Below, one piece after another: positions 62,480 through 64,000 of a stretch of DNA of 64,000 nt. The position numbers and the translations under genes are program-made. The DNA lies in assembly GCA_025642065.1 (NCBI GenBank), contig JAODUP010000454.1, forward strand, positions 736,001-800,000, given 5' to 3'. The DNA is from Paralvinella palmiformis (lineage: Eukaryota; Annelida; Polychaeta; Terebellida; Alvinellidae). The notes under the pieces were generated by a model. The model saw nothing but the letters and a program-made list of their open reading frames with translations, did no database searches and had not been told where the DNA came from. The stretch's first letter is position 1; the number at the start of each line of letters is the position of its first letter.

Positions 62480-63112
62480 TAATAATGTGACAATAGTGTT
62501 GTGTGTGTGAACAGCAGTGGTTTGTATTTATAATAGGATGAACAGCAGCGTAGTGTTTTTATAATTGTAAGATCATTAATGTTGTATATTTAATAATTGT
62601 TTGGACAATAGAGCCTTACGTTTATAATGATGTGAACATTAGTGGCGTGTGTTTATTATGATCTGTACATTAGTGGAATGCGTTTATAATAGTGTGAACA
62701 TTAGTGACGTGTGTTTATTATGATCTGTACATTAGTGGAATGCGTTTATAATAGTGTGAACATTAGTGACGTGTGTTTATTATGATCTGTACATTAATGG
62801 AATGCGTTTATAATAGTGTGAACATTAGTGACGTGTGTTTATACTGGTGCGAACAGCAGTGTTGTGTGTTTGTAATTGTGAGGTCAGTAGTGTTGTATAT
62901 TTAATAATGATATGGACAATAGTGGCGCATGCTTATTATGCTATGAACATTAGTGGCGTGTGTTTATTATGATGCGAACATTGGTGGCGTGTGTTTATAA
63001 TAGTGTGAACATTAGTGACGTGTGTTTATAATGGTATGAACAGCAGTGTTGTGTGTTTGTAATTGTGAGGTCAGTAGTGTTGTATATTTAATAATGATAT
63101 GGACAACGTACA
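62480..63112. repeat. Degenerate minisatellite, about 20 copies of a 31-bp unit
   Basis: Units read like GAACATTAGTGACGTGTGTT plus TATTATGATCT. Two main variants alternate in the centre (GTGACGTGTGTTTATTATGA and GTGGAATGCGTTTATAATAG), forming a 62-bp higher-order unit repeated three times at about 62634-62826. The flanks are more diverged. A CpG-bearing ACGTG core recurs in many units. Confidence 0.88.
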
Positions 63113-63390
63113 TATGTTAACACAATATCATGGAGAATAACTACGAGAACCTGGAATGAGAACATATGGTCTGGATAGAAAATATGGATTATAACGGATT
63201 ATGTACTTATAACTAGCATCCATTTAAACTAGCCTTCAGGTGAAGTTTATGCTCACGAACTAAAGCGACAAGACACATAGCATCAAATTCCTTTACACAG
63301 TTTGAAGTTCGTAGAGCAGTAGTGTTAGATATGGATATAGAAGTAAGTAAAAGCGTATTATTATATATAAAGTACAGTGAGAAATGTCTA

Positions 63391-63577
63391 TGTGTATATA
63401 CTATTGAGTATATGTACTGTTGTATATATGTACTATTGGGTATATATATCATTGTGTATAAGTACTATTGTGTATATGTACTATTATGTAGACGTACCGG
63501 TGGGTGTATCTACTATCGTGTATATGTATTATTGTCTATATGTATTATTGAGTGTAAGGACTATTGTGCATATGTAC

Positions 63578-63580
<3 letters not shown>
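63391..63580. repeat. 16-bp tandem repeat, about 12 copies
   Basis: Imperfect units of TATATGTACTATTGTG, passing directly into the TA run at 63578. Confidence 0.85.

Positions 63581-63641
<61 letters not shown>
63578..63641. repeat. (AT)n microsatellite
   Basis: About 63 bp of AT, followed by a GTGCGTGCGTG stretch to about 63700. Confidence 0.95.
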
Positions 63642-63644
<3 letters not shown>

Positions 63645-63824
63645 TGTGTGTGCGTGCGTGTGACTGTTTGTACGTACCTGTGTGTGCGTGCGTGCGTGTG
63701 TTCTATTGCTGTATTTAATATCTTATAAATGCAACAATTCCATGAAACTGAACTAGTATAATATTGAAAAGGATAGCGTTGTGTATAGTTATACCACTGT
63801 ATACATTACTAGTATGTATACAAG

Positions 63825-64000
63825 AGGTGCTGGTTAGTATCTGGATACATGTAGGATGTTGGCTGGTTTGTATCTGGATACATGTAGGATGTTGGCTGGT
63901 TTGTATCTGGGTATAGTATCTGGGTACATGTAGGATGTTGGCTGGTTTGTATCTGGGTATAGTATCTGGGTACATGTAGGATGTTCGCTGGTTTGTATCT
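63825..64000. repeat. 33/47-bp tandem repeat running off the window
   Basis: Units share TACATGTAGGATGTTGGCTG and GTTTGTATCTGG. The longer version has an extra 14 bases (GTATAGTATCTGGG), itself a partial duplication of the unit. The array continues past base 64000, so its size is unknown. Confidence 0.9.

Overview
This window is animal nuclear DNA: AT-rich, with few coding bases and many dinucleotide and trinucleotide repeats, tRNA-derived SINEs, LINE fragments and decayed DNA transposons. The one clear host gene is a conventional (calcium-, diacylglycerol- and phospholipid-dependent) protein kinase C on the minus strand. Its protein (pseudosubstrate, C1A, C1B, C2, kinase) and the mix of L2/CR1-like LINEs, a tRNA-headed SINE with a GCTATATAAAT plus TTA tail, Tc1, hAT-like and tyrosine-recombinase retroelements suggest a lophotrochozoan, most likely a mollusc. 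The species call is inference.

PKC gene (minus strand, 41989 down to the left edge). Eleven coding exons were placed by hand at 41989-41808, 19979-19948, 14110-14028, 9689-9581, 8941-8813, 8314-8158, 6802-6574, 4891-4763, 4312-4139, 3574-3483 and 3189-3127. All have GT donors and AG acceptors, and the phases join into one open frame of 459 complete codons plus two bases. The frame stops at the arginine just before the catalytic-loop aspartate. The rest of the kinase domain and the AGC tail must lie left of base 1. Intron 1 is 21.8 kb and intron 2 is 5.8 kb; both are full of repeats.

Intron landscape. Intron 11 (1-3126) holds a 648-bp inverted-repeat element and a 101-bp duplication. Intron 2 holds a 30-copy array of 48/41-bp units (16052-17463). 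Intron 1 holds an 18-copy array of 56-bp units (23625-24640), many copies of a roughly 190-bp SINE, a LINE remnant, a duplicated SINE-containing block (28.8 and 30.4 kb) and a 559-bp hAT-like element (39835-40393). A GC-richer stretch around 41.8-42.4 kb fits the promoter and 5' UTR.

Upstream flank (42.4-64 kb). I recognise no host gene here. It holds a 5'-truncated L2-like LINE (48.9-51.0 kb, minus), a broken Tc1-type transposase (about 52.0-52.8 kb, minus), a CR1/jockey-like reverse-transcriptase fragment (54.6-55.0 kb, minus), and a nested cluster at 56.3-61.0 kb. In that cluster a DIRS-like retroelement (reverse transcriptase, RNase H, tyrosine recombinase, plus strand) appears to be split by a tRNA-SINE (plus) and another LINE (minus). 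The right end carries a 31-bp minisatellite, a 16-bp repeat, a long TA run and a further tandem repeat that runs off the edge.
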